A DNA stretch of 42,524 bases. Source: Bacillota bacterium (GTDB lineage Bacteria > Bacillota > Clostridia > Christensenellales > Aristaeellaceae). The stretch covers positions 1 to 42,524 of the forward strand of contig JAEZTL010000043.1 in the NCBI GenBank assembly GCA_023421395.1, written 5' to 3'. Shown here piece after piece: positions 26,155 through 33,671 of the stretch; the stretch's first letter is position 1; every line of letters starts with the position of its first letter. A program made the position numbers and the translations under genes. A model generated the notes under the pieces. The model was not told the origin of the DNA, did no database searches, and worked only from the letters and a program-made list of their open reading frames with translations.

Positions 26155-26186
26155 TTGCCATTGGGATGACGGCCCCCTAAATCCAC

Positions 26187-26218
26187 AAAAAGAGAAGCCC
26201 ATCAAGGCTTCTCTTTTT
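26187..26218. terminator. Bidirectional terminator
   Basis: Perfect 13-bp stem AAAAAGAGAAGCC / GGCTTCTCTTTTT (26187-26199 / 26206-26218), loop CATCAA. U-runs on both strands end the convergent aldolase operon (plus) and carboxyltransferase operon (minus). Confidence 0.95.
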
Positions 26219-26256
26219 TACGCCGCTTCGTGGCGCTTCCGCATTGGTAAAAACCG

Positions 26257-27654
26257 TTAGACGGGCAACACTTTCTCTTCCTTGTTGAGCAGCGTGTTGT
26301 CCAGCTTCATGGACTGGGCCTGACGGTACTGGAAGTACTTTTCGGCCACCTGCGGGAAGAGCGCGTAGGAGAGCACATCTTCCGGCTGTTGGATGTACTC
26401 GGCGCATTCCTTCTTGTACTGCTCCAACTCGGGCTTGAGCAGGTCCGCCGGGCGGCAGGTGATGACTTCCGCGTCGCCGATGACTTTCTTGCGCACTTCC
26501 TCGTTGACCGGCGCGGGCAGGCGGCCGTACTCGCCGCGCATCAGCGCCTGAGACTCCTTGGGGTTCATCTTGTAGCGCTCGCCGGAGATGACGTTCATGA
26601 CCGCCTGGGTACCGACGATCTGGCTGGTGGGCGTGACCAGCGGCGGATAACCGAAGTCCTTGCGCACCCGCGGGATCTCCTCCAGCACATCGTAGAACTT
26701 GTCGGACTTGCCGGCCTGCTTGAGCTGGTTGATGAGGTTTGACAGCATGCCGCCGGGCACCTGGTACAAAAGCGTATTGATGTCGATCTTGAGCACCTTC
26801 GGATCCAGGAAACCTTCCTTTGTCAGCTTCTCGGCCACGCCGCGGAAGTGCACCGCGATCTCGGAGAGAAGGCCGATGTCCAGGCCCGTGTCGTACTCGG
26901 TGCCCCTGAGAGTGGCGACCATGGGCTCGGTGGCCGGCTGAGCCGTGCCGTTGCCCAGCGGTGACAGCGCGGTGTCGATGATGTCCGCGCCCGCCTCAAT
27001 GGCCTTGAGATAGGTCATGTCCCCGGTGCCGGTGGTGTTGTGGGTGTGCATGTGGATGGGCACCTTGACCGCCTGCTTGAGCTTTTTCACCAGGCTGTAG
27101 GCCTGATAGGGCAGGAGCAGGTTCGCCATGTCCTTGACGGCGATGGTGTCCGCGCCCATCTTCTCCAGCTGGATGGCCAGTTCCACGAAATAGTCCTCGT
27201 TGTGGACGGGGCTTGAGGTATAGCTCATCGCGATTTCGGCGATGCCGCCATACTTTTTTGTGGCCTTCATCGCGGTTTCCATGTTGCGGGTATCGTTGAG
27301 CGCGTCGAAGATGCGGATGATGTTGATGCCGTTTTTGATGGCCATGCGGACGAATTCGTCCACCACGTCATCGGCATAGTGCTTGTAGCCCAGGATGTTC
27401 TGGCCGCGAAGCAGCATCTGCAGCTTGGTCTTGGGCATGGCCTCGCGCAGCGCGCGCAGCCGGTGCCAAGGATCCTCGTTCAAAAAGCGCAGGCAGCTGT
27501 CAAAGGTGGCGCCGCCCCAGCACTCCAGCGAATAGTAGCCGACCCGGTCCAGCTTTTCCGCCGCGGGCAGCATATCCTCCAGTCGCATGCGGGTGGCCGC
27601 CTGGGACTGGTGTGCGTCGCGCAGGATGGTATCGGTAATGAGTACTTTACCCAT
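26257..27654 (-). CDS. Biotin-dependent carboxyltransferase, OadA/PycB/transcarboxylase-5S type
   Basis: 465 residues. HMG-CoA-lyase-like TIM barrel with TDTILRDAHQS at the N terminus, the active-site Lys174 in TIAVKDMANLL (carbamylated in the family) and metal ligands His203 and His205 in HMHTHNTTG. The C-terminal conserved domain ends without a biotinyl domain, so it depends on the separate carrier at 27720-28127. It moves the carboxyl group between oxaloacetate/pyruvate and biotin. GGAGGG precedes the ATG. Last gene of the four-gene cluster. It could serve in an oxaloacetate decarboxylase or a transcarboxylase; the context favours the latter. Confidence 0.88.
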   Translation of the reverse strand: MGKVLITDTILRDAHQSQAATRMRLEDMLPAAEKLDRVGYYSLECWGGATFDSCLRFLNEDPWHRLRALREAMPKTKLQMLLRGQNILGYKHYADDVVDEFVRMAIKNGINIIRIFDALNDTRNMETAMKATKKYGGIAEIAMSYTSSPVHNEDYFVELAIQLEKMGADTIAVKDMANLLLPYQAYSLVKKLKQAVKVPIHMHTHNTTGTGDMTYLKAIEAGADIIDTALSPLGNGTAQPATEPMVATLRGTEYDTGLDIGLLSEIAVHFRGVAEKLTKEGFLDPKVLKIDINTLLYQVPGGMLSNLINQLKQAGKSDKFYDVLEEIPRVRKDFGYPPLVTPTSQIVGTQAVMNVISGERYKMNPKESQALMRGEYGRLPAPVNEEVRKKVIGDAEVITCRPADLLKPELEQYKKECAEYIQQPEDVLSYALFPQVAEKYFQYRQAQSMKLDNTLLNKEEKVLPV

Positions 27655-27719
27655 GGTCTTTTCCCTCCTTGCTCGTTATATACCCGGCCGCGGCCCCAGC
27701 GAACCGGCGGCGCGGGGCG

Positions 27720-28127
27720 TCAGGAAAGCGCCACCAGCGGATCGCCCGAGTTGACGGACGCGCCCTTGGAGACGATGACCGACGCAACGACGCCGTCGCG
27801 CGGCGAAACGATCTCGTTTTCCATCTTCATGGCTTCAAGGACGAGCAGCGGCTGGCCCTTTTTGACGGTCGCGCCTTCGGTCACGCTGACGGACACAATG
27901 TTGCCCGGCATGGGCGCCTTGACGACCTCGGCGCCGGCGGGCGCGGCCTTCGCGGGGGCGGCGGGCGCCGGGGCGGCGACAGGGGCGGGCGCGGCGGCAG
28001 CCGGTGCCGCGGCAGGCGCGGCGACAGGCGCAGGCGCTACGTAAGCGGGAGCGGACGCGAACGCGGCGACTTCCTCGACCTCAACCTGATACCCCTGACC
28101 GTTGACCGTTATCTGAAATTTACGCAT
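27720..28127 (-). CDS. Biotin carboxyl carrier protein
   Basis: 135 residues. A short N-terminal segment, an Ala/Pro linker (about 25-68), and a C-terminal biotinyl domain with EAMKMEN; Lys101 is the biotinylation site. Transfers CO2 between the two carboxyltransferases encoded on either side. Similar in size and layout to the 1.3S subunit of propionibacterial transcarboxylase and to MmdC. The ATG at 28125-28127 follows AAGGAGGAAG; an upstream in-frame extension lacks such a site. Confidence 0.93.
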   Translation of the reverse strand: MRKFQITVNGQGYQVEVEEVAAFASAPAYVAPAPVAAPAAAPAAAAPAPVAAPAPAAPAKAAPAGAEVVKAPMPGNIVSVSVTEGATVKKGQPLLVLEAMKMENEIVSPRDGVVASVIVSKGASVNSGDPLVALS

Positions 28128-28206
28128 GGATGCTTCCTCCTTCATAAAATTGACGCGCGGCATCAGGCCGGCGCTCGTTTCGTGCCGGGCCGTCCGGCCC
28201 TCATAA

Positions 28207-28536
28207 TCAGTAGACGGATTCCCTGCGGCCGGCATCCGACCAGCCGCTTTCGCGGCGCACGGCGCGCACGACCAGCCGCTTGCCCTCGGCCTGGCCCATC
28301 ATGGCCACGGCCGCGGCGATGGCCGCAACCACCGCGCCGTCGACCCCCGCGGAAACCGCCGGGGCAGAAGCCGTCGGGTACGCTGCCTGCGCAGCGGACG
28401 CCTTCGCGCCGGGCCGGCGCAAAACGGCGATCAGGATGGCCAGCAGCAGCACCACGACCACCGCAAAGCCGATGACCACCTCGTTCATCGGAAACAGGTA
28501 AACCGTATTCACCACAGTTTCGGTTGCGCTTTGCAT
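28207..28536 (-). CDS. OadG/MmdD-like small membrane subunit
   Basis: 109 residues. One membrane helix (about 20-41, VVIGFAVVVVLLLAILIAVL), an Ala-rich stretch (AAIAAAVAMMG) and the C-terminal signature SGWSDAGRRESVY, typical of gamma/delta subunits of sodium-pumping decarboxylases, which tie the carboxyltransferase to the membrane beta subunit. No beta subunit is encoded here. GGGAGG precedes the ATG at 28534-28536; the open frame extending to 28596 overlaps the upstream gene's end. Confidence 0.8.
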   Translation of the reverse strand: MQSATETVVNTVYLFPMNEVVIGFAVVVVLLLAILIAVLRRPGAKASAAQAAYPTASAPAVSAGVDGAVVAAIAAAVAMMGQAEGKRLVVRAVRRESGWSDAGRRESVY

Positions 28537-28555
28537 GATATCCTCCCTTTCCCGG

Positions 28556-30049
28556 CTACACCGGCAGATTCGCGTGCTTCTTGGGGAGGCGCGCATCCCG
28601 CTTGCCGGACAGGACTTCCATCGCGGCCACCAGCATCATGCGGCTTTCGGCGGGCTCGATCACGTCGTCCACGTAACCATGCCGCGCGGCATTGAGACCG
28701 TCGGCAATATTGTCGGCATACTCCTGCTCAAGCTCGGCGCGCTTTTGCTGGGCATCCGCCTGGCCCTTGAGCTTGCCGTTCATCAACACCTGCACGGCGG
28801 CGGGTACGTCCAGCGGGGCGATCACGCTGCCCGGCCAGGCATAGACGACGTCGGCCGAGGCGCGGGCCGCCAACACCATGTAGGCGGCGGCGATGGCCTT
28901 GCCGGTGACCAGCGCGATGCGGGCGCCGGAGGCCTCGGACAGCGCGCCCATGAGCGCAGCGCCGGCGCCCGCCAGGGACGCCTGCCCGGAAGCGTCCGCA
29001 ACCGCGAAGCCGGTGGAATCCACCAGCGTCAGAATGGGCAGGTTGAAGCTGTCGCAGAAGCGCACAAACCGCGCGGCTTTCTTCATGCCGCAGGCGGTCA
29101 GCGCGCCGCCGTCCTTTTCAGGCTGCGTCGCCACGATGCCGATGGTCCGGCCGCCCAGCTTTGCCAGCGCGGTGATCATCGAATCGGCGTGGCCCGCGCC
29201 CATTTCAAGCACGGAACCCAGGTCCGCCACGGCATCGATCACCATATGGGCGTCGGGCGAGGCGGTCAGCCCGTTGAGCACCGGGGCAAGACGGTTAAAA
29301 TCGTCCGTGCCGGCCAGATCGACGGGCGAGGCGTCCAGATTGTTGTCCGGCAGCATCCCGATGACCTGGCGCGCCAGCTGGATCGCCTCCTCGTCGGTCT
29401 TGCCCGCGAGGTGCGCGATGCCGCTGGCCGTGCAGGCCTTGGAGCCGCCAAGCTTTTCAGCGTCCACGGTTACGCCGGTGTTGGCCGAAACCACCTGGGG
29501 ACCGTTGACGTACAGCCGGGCTGCGTCCGAGCAGACGACCACGTCGTTCATCACGGCGATCAGCGCGGCGGAGGCGGCGCACTGGCCCATGACCAGCGCG
29601 ATCTGCGGCACCACGCCCGAAAGCTGCGCCGTGCCGGCGGCGATCTGCGCGTAGGCATCCACCGCGTCCACACCCTCCAGAAGCCTCGCGCCCATGGAAT
29701 CATACATGGAAACGATGGGGCTGCCGGTCTTTTTCGCCAGTTCCATTACCTTGACAATTTTACGCGCGTGTTCGCGTCCCACCGCGCCTCCGCTGGATAC
29801 ATAATCCTGCGCCCAGACGTACACGGGGCGGCCGTCGACGAGGCCGTAGCCCGTCACAACGCCCGATTCTCCCCCGCGGCCGGACAGCGCGTCCAGCTCG
29901 ACGAAGCTGGCTTCGTCAAAGAGCTGCGCCACGCGCTCCCGTGCGGTCAGCTTCTGCAGCTTCTTCTGCTCGGCCGCACGATCCGCCTCGCCCTTCATGA
30001 TCGCCTGCTTGCGCTCGCGGATGAGGGGTAGATTGCGCTCAACACTCAT
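28556..30049 (-). CDS. Acyl-CoA carboxyltransferase (MmdA / transcarboxylase-12S type)
   Basis: 497 residues with the two crotonase-like halves of the carboxyltransferase family PF01039: first half KLTARERVAQLFD, MYDSMGARLLEGVDA and GQCAASAALIAVM; second half STGFAV, GKAIAAAYMVL and a basic C-terminal end. It moves the carboxyl group between biotin and an acyl-CoA such as methylmalonyl-/propionyl-CoA or malonyl-/acetyl-CoA; the specificity cannot be read here. First gene of the minus-strand cluster, with a GGAGGG ribosome site and a promoter at 30071-30099 that overlaps short repeats. Confidence 0.87.
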   Translation of the reverse strand: MSVERNLPLIRERKQAIMKGEADRAAEQKKLQKLTARERVAQLFDEASFVELDALSGRGGESGVVTGYGLVDGRPVYVWAQDYVSSGGAVGREHARKIVKVMELAKKTGSPIVSMYDSMGARLLEGVDAVDAYAQIAAGTAQLSGVVPQIALVMGQCAASAALIAVMNDVVVCSDAARLYVNGPQVVSANTGVTVDAEKLGGSKACTASGIAHLAGKTDEEAIQLARQVIGMLPDNNLDASPVDLAGTDDFNRLAPVLNGLTASPDAHMVIDAVADLGSVLEMGAGHADSMITALAKLGGRTIGIVATQPEKDGGALTACGMKKAARFVRFCDSFNLPILTLVDSTGFAVADASGQASLAGAGAALMGALSEASGARIALVTGKAIAAAYMVLAARASADVVYAWPGSVIAPLDVPAAVQVLMNGKLKGQADAQQKRAELEQEYADNIADGLNAARHGYVDDVIEPAESRMMLVAAMEVLSGKRDARLPKKHANLPV

Positions 30050-30070
30050 TGTGATCCCTCCAACGCTCTA

Positions 30071-30099
30071 TGTATAAGGAAATGTCCAAATTCCCACAA
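30071..30099 (-). promoter_or_regulatory. Putative promoter of the carboxyltransferase cluster
   Basis: Read on the minus strand: TTGTGG (complement of 30094-30099), 17-bp spacer, TATACA (complement of 30071-30076), 22 bp from the ATG. The boxes are weak, which would suit activation or repression. Confidence 0.45.
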
Positions 30100-30111
30100 A
30101 TTCAATAATTC
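30089..30111 (-). promoter_or_regulatory. GAATT direct repeats over the -35 region
   Basis: Three GAATT copies on the minus strand (complements of 30107-30111, 30099-30103 and 30089-30093), spaced 8 and 10 bp, overlapping the -35 box and upstream flank of the carboxyltransferase promoter. Possible operator; AT-rich chance repetition is the alternative. Confidence 0.3.
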
Positions 30112-30231
30112 GACAGTACCCTCATTTTTCCTGCCACCCGGAAGAATATTTTTTATCTTTTAAAATGAGCGGAAGCCAAATCACACGGTGCGGAAATTTC
30201 GGACCCACATGGGGCCGATCGGCCTTCAATA

Positions 30232-30240
30232 TGGTATAAT
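30232..30240 (+). promoter_or_regulatory. Extended -10 promoter of rsmG
   Basis: TGG followed by a perfect TATAAT (30235-30240), 26 bp before the rsmG ATG; no clear -35 box. Confidence 0.6.
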
Positions 30241-30266
30241 ACCCAAAAAGGGCGCCGGAGGGCAGC

Positions 30267-30983
30267 ATGATCGAAAAAATTTTACTGGAGCGCGCCGAAA
30301 AAATCGGCGTCGTCGTTTCGCCGGAGGCCGCGGAAAAGTTCGCGCGCTACCGCGCTATGGTAATTGAAGCCAACCGCACCATGAACCTGACCCGTGTCTC
30401 GGAGGAGGCGGAAGAGGCCGTCGATCGGGACGCGCTGGATGCGCTGGCGCCGCTGAGGGTTCCGGGCCTGATGGACGCCGTGCGGACGCTGGTGGACGTG
30501 GGCAGCGGCGCGGGTGTTCCGGGCGTGGTCCTCTCCATCGCGCTGCCCCATGTGCGGGTGACGCTGGTCGACGCGCTCAAAAAGCGGGTGGACTTTCTCA
30601 ACCGTGTCTGTGAAACGCTCGCCCTCAATGCCCGCGCGGTGCACCTGCGAAGCGAGGACGCCGGCCGGGACGCCATCTTCCGGGATGCCTTCGACTGCGC
30701 GACGGCGCGGGCGGTGGCGTCCCTTCCGTTGCTGCTGGAACTGGCGCTCCCCCTCGTCCGACCCGGAGGGTTTCTATGCGCCTACAAGGGCCCGGCGCTT
30801 TCGGAAGAGCTTCCCGCGGCGAAGCGCGCGCTGAAGCTCCTGAACGGGGCGCCCCGGGAACCGGTGTTTCTCCCGATCCCCGGGCGGGACTGGGATCACA
30901 GGCTCTTGATCGTGGACAAGCTTTCGCTCACCCCCGCCGCGTATCCCCGGAAAGCCGGGGAACCGGAGAAAAAGCCGCTGTAA
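30267..30983 (+). CDS. rsmG: 16S rRNA (guanine527-N7)-methyltransferase
   Basis: 238 residues. Uses SAM to methylate G527 of 16S rRNA near the decoding site. The SAM-binding block is LVDVGSGAGVPGVVLSIALP (about 75-94), followed by VTLVDALKKRVDFLNRV, both typical of RsmG/GidB; the N terminus has NRTMNLTRVSEEAE, matching the family's N-L-T segment. CGGAGGG precedes the ATG. It has its own promoter and a hairpin after the stop, so it is likely transcribed alone, divergent from the carboxyltransferase cluster. Confidence 0.93.
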   Translation: MIEKILLERAEKIGVVVSPEAAEKFARYRAMVIEANRTMNLTRVSEEAEEAVDRDALDALAPLRVPGLMDAVRTLVDVGSGAGVPGVVLSIALPHVRVTLVDALKKRVDFLNRVCETLALNARAVHLRSEDAGRDAIFRDAFDCATARAVASLPLLLELALPLVRPGGFLCAYKGPALSEELPAAKRALKLLNGAPREPVFLPIPGRDWDHRLLIVDKLSLTPAAYPRKAGEPEKKPL

Positions 30984-30992
30984 GCCGTCTCC

Positions 30993-31012
30993 GCCCCGCC
31001 TGCCGGCGGGGC
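30993..31012 (+). terminator. Terminator-like hairpin after rsmG
   Basis: Perfect 8-bp stem GCCCCGCC / GGCGGGGC with loop TGCC, 10 bp after the rsmG stop, followed only by TTAATT. The weak U-run makes it a moderate candidate. Confidence 0.5.
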
Positions 31013-31022
31013 TTAATTGCGC

Positions 31023-31051
31023 TTGCAACAAACGCATCCTTGTGCTAAAGT
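31023..31051 (+). promoter_or_regulatory. Promoter of yerC-pcrA-ligA
   Basis: TTGCAA (31023-31028), 17-bp spacer ending in TGC, TAAAGT (31046-31051), 41 bp before the yerC ATG. Confidence 0.5.
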
Positions 31052-31092
31052 GTAAAAGGAAATTTTTCGCCCGCGGGATGGGAGGATTCGTC

Positions 31093-31398
31093 ATGTCCAA
31101 CGAAAAACTTCGCTCCACGCAGACCGACCGGCTGGTGGACGCGCTGCTGCTTCTGGAAAACCGCGAGGAGTGCTACCAACTGCTGGAGGACCTGCTCACG
31201 ATCCGCGAGATCCAGGACCTGGCACAGCGGCTGGAGGTCGCGCGCCTCCTCACCGCCAAGGTTACCTACAACGAGATCGCCCATAAAACCGGCGTATCCA
31301 CCGCGACGATCAGCCGGGTCAACCGCTCGCTCGCCTATGGCGCGGGCGGCTACCAGCGCATCCTGGAAAAACTGGAGGAAACCCCCGCCGATGATTGA
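31093..31398 (+). CDS. yerC: YerC/YecD family TrpR-like DNA-binding protein
   Basis: 101 residues. All-helical TrpR-like repressor fold with a helix-turn-helix at about 56-80 (LTAKVTYNEIAHKTGVSTATISRVNRS cut short here: TYNEIAHKTGVSTATISR). The target is not known. In Bacillus the homologue also lies upstream of pcrA-ligA. ATG at 31093 follows GGGAGG; the open frame to 31042 has no such site. Its stop overlaps the pcrA start by 8 bases, so it may influence helicase translation. Confidence 0.88.
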   Translation: MSNEKLRSTQTDRLVDALLLLENREECYQLLEDLLTIREIQDLAQRLEVARLLTAKVTYNEIAHKTGVSTATISRVNRSLAYGAGGYQRILEKLEETPADD

Positions 31399-33655
31399 TT
31401 TATCCCGCCTGAACCCGCCCCAGCGGGAGGCGGTGCTCGCCACCGAAGGTCCGCTCCTGGTCCTGGCCGGGGCAGGCTCCGGCAAGACCCGCGTGCTCAC
31501 CCACCGCATCGCCCGCCTGATCGAGACGGGCGTGCCCGCCTGGTCGATCCTGGCCATCACCTTCACCAACAAGGCCGCCCGCGAGATGCGTGAACGCGTG
31601 ATCGCGCTGGCCGGTGAATCCGTTGCCGACGCCTGGGTGATGACCTTCCACGCCTGCTGCGCCCGCATCCTGCGCCGCGACATCGAAAAGCTGGGCTACA
31701 AGCGATCCTTTTCGATCTACGACGACGACGACCAGAAGTCGCTCATCAAGCGGCTCATCGCCGAACTCAACCTGGATGAGAAGCTCTACCCGGTGCAGAC
31801 GGTGCGCGCGGCCATCTCCGACGCCAAAAACAAGCTCCAGACCCCCGCCGAGTGGCTGGAATCCGCCGGAAATGACTTCAAGGCGCAAAAAATCGCGGAA
31901 GTCTACAAACAATATGAAAAAAAACTCAAGGAGAACAGCGCGCTGGATTTCGACGACCTGCTCATCAAGGCGCTGGAGCTCTTCGCCGCGCACCCGCCGG
32001 TACTGGAATACTACCGGCAGAAGTTCCGCTACATCCTGGTGGACGAGTATCAGGATACCAACCGCGCCCAGTATGAGCTGATCCGCCTCATCGCGGGCGA
32101 AAAGAGCAACGTGTGCGTGGTGGGCGACGACGACCAGTCCATCTACGGCTGGCGCGGCGCCGACATCCGCAACATCCTGGACTTTGAAAAGGACTATCCG
32201 GACGCGAAGGTGGTCAAACTCGAACAGAACTACCGTTCCACCGCGTCGATCCTCGAGGCCGCCAACCAGGTGGTGGCCCACAACCGGGGCCGCAAGGAAA
32301 AGGCGCTGTGGACGGATGCCGGAGAGGGCGCGCTCCTCGAGCTGTACGAGGCGCTCGACGAGCGGGACGAGGCCGCCTGGGTGTGCGCGAAGCTCCGGGA
32401 ACTCACACGGGACGGCATCCAGCCCGGCGACGCGGCCGTTCTCTACCGCGTCAACGCCCAGTCCCGCGTGATCGAAGAAGCGCTGGTGCGAAGCGGCATC
32501 CCCTACCGGGTGTACGGCGGCCTTCGGTTCTACGACCGTAAGGAAGTCAAGGACCTGGTCGCCTACCTGCGCGTGATCGTCAACCCCGACGACGAGGTGT
32601 CGCTCCGGCGCGTCATCAACGAGCCGAAGCGCGCCATCGGCGACGCCACGGTGGACCTGATCGCTTCCTACGCCCAGCGGGAGGGTCTGCCGCTCTTCGC
32701 CGCGGTGATGGACGCGGACGGCGCGGGCCTTCCCGCCCGCGCGCGGACCGCCGTGGCGTGCTTCGCGGAGATCATGATCGGTCTTCTGGAAGCCTACGTT
32801 ACCATGGACCCGGAGTCCTTCGTGCGCCACCTGATCGAAAAGACCGGCTTCCAAAAGCAGTATGCGGCCGACAAGACCGACGAGGGCCGCGCCCGGCTGG
32901 AAAACATCGAGGAATTCGTCGGCGCGGTGGCCCAGTACCAGCAGCAGAACCCGGAAGGCGGCCTCGAAGGCTTCCTGGAAAACGTGGCGCTGGTGTCGGA
33001 CCTGGACAACCTTCCCGAAACGCAGCGCCCGCTGACCTTGATGACGCTGCATTCCGCCAAGGGGCTGGAGTTCCCGGCGGTATTCCTGGTGGGCCTTGAG
33101 GAGGGTCTCTTTCCCACGACCCGCGCGATGTTCGACGACGACAAACTGGAGGAGGAGCGCAGGCTCTGCTACGTGGGCATCACCCGCGCGATGAAGCGGC
33201 TCTTCCTCAGCCACGCCCGCACCCGCACGCTCTTCGGCGCGCGGCAGGCGTTCCCCCGGTCCCGCTTCGTGGACGAGATCCCGCCCCGGCTCATCGGCGG
33301 CGCCCGCACGCGGGAGCGCGCGCCGGAGCGGCTGCCCCGCCCCGCCGGCGGCGGGTCGGAGCGCTTCGAGCCCCGTCCCCAGGCCGCCTGGAAGCCGGAC
33401 CGGAGCGCCGCCGGTAAGGGTGCCGCGTTGGGCATCCCGGGTGTTTCAAAGGGCTTCGTGCCCTCGCAGGCGCGCGCGCTGGAGCCGCTCGTGCTCTTCA
33501 AGGCGGGCGACCGGGTGCTGCACCGCGTGTTTGGACACGGCACCGTGGAGGAGGTCCGGGGGGCCGGCCGGGAGGCCAAGCTGGTCATCATCTTCGACGA
33601 GCGCGGCCAGAAGATCTTCCCCGCCGACACCGCGCCGGTGGTGAAGGCGCAATAA
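31391..33655 (+). CDS. pcrA: ATP-dependent DNA helicase PcrA (UvrD/Rep superfamily 1A)
   Basis: 754 residues. A 3'-5' helicase for repair and plasmid or stalled-fork processing. Motif I AGAGSGKTRVLTHRIA, Ia AITFTNKAAREMRERV, II VDEYQDTNRAQYELI, III GDDDQSIYGWRGADI, IV EQNYRSTASIL, V TLHSAKGLEFPAVFL and VI YVGITRAMKRLFL are all intact. The C-terminal tail ends in a KOW/Tudor-like RNA-polymerase-interaction segment (AGDRVLHRVFGHGTVEEV). The open frame upstream to 31337 overlaps yerC; ATG at 31391 begins where the family begins. ligA follows 16 bp downstream. Confidence 0.96.
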   Translation: MIDLSRLNPPQREAVLATEGPLLVLAGAGSGKTRVLTHRIARLIETGVPAWSILAITFTNKAAREMRERVIALAGESVADAWVMTFHACCARILRRDIEKLGYKRSFSIYDDDDQKSLIKRLIAELNLDEKLYPVQTVRAAISDAKNKLQTPAEWLESAGNDFKAQKIAEVYKQYEKKLKENSALDFDDLLIKALELFAAHPPVLEYYRQKFRYILVDEYQDTNRAQYELIRLIAGEKSNVCVVGDDDQSIYGWRGADIRNILDFEKDYPDAKVVKLEQNYRSTASILEAANQVVAHNRGRKEKALWTDAGEGALLELYEALDERDEAAWVCAKLRELTRDGIQPGDAAVLYRVNAQSRVIEEALVRSGIPYRVYGGLRFYDRKEVKDLVAYLRVIVNPDDEVSLRRVINEPKRAIGDATVDLIASYAQREGLPLFAAVMDADGAGLPARARTAVACFAEIMIGLLEAYVTMDPESFVRHLIEKTGFQKQYAADKTDEGRARLENIEEFVGAVAQYQQQNPEGGLEGFLENVALVSDLDNLPETQRPLTLMTLHSAKGLEFPAVFLVGLEEGLFPTTRAMFDDDKLEEERRLCYVGITRAMKRLFLSHARTRTLFGARQAFPRSRFVDEIPPRLIGGARTRERAPERLPRPAGGGSERFEPRPQAAWKPDRSAAGKGAALGIPGVSKGFVPSQARALEPLVLFKAGDRVLHRVFGHGTVEEVRGAGREAKLVIIFDERGQKIFPADTAPVVKAQ

Positions 33656-33671
33656 GAGGAGGGCGTACCCC

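Noticed and set aside
25984..26186. Coding potential across palindrome copy B on the minus strand
   Set aside because: The frames are open by composition only; conserved stem pairing with copy A explains the sequence better than a protein.
28535..30031. 498-codon plus-strand open frame opposite the acyl-CoA carboxyltransferase
   Set aside because: The minus-strand gene is a clear carboxyltransferase; the opposite frame is His/Arg/Gly-rich and has no family signature.
31400..33214. 604-codon minus-strand open frame opposite pcrA
   Set aside because: Lies entirely within a helicase gene with all motifs intact; composition is that of a shadow frame.
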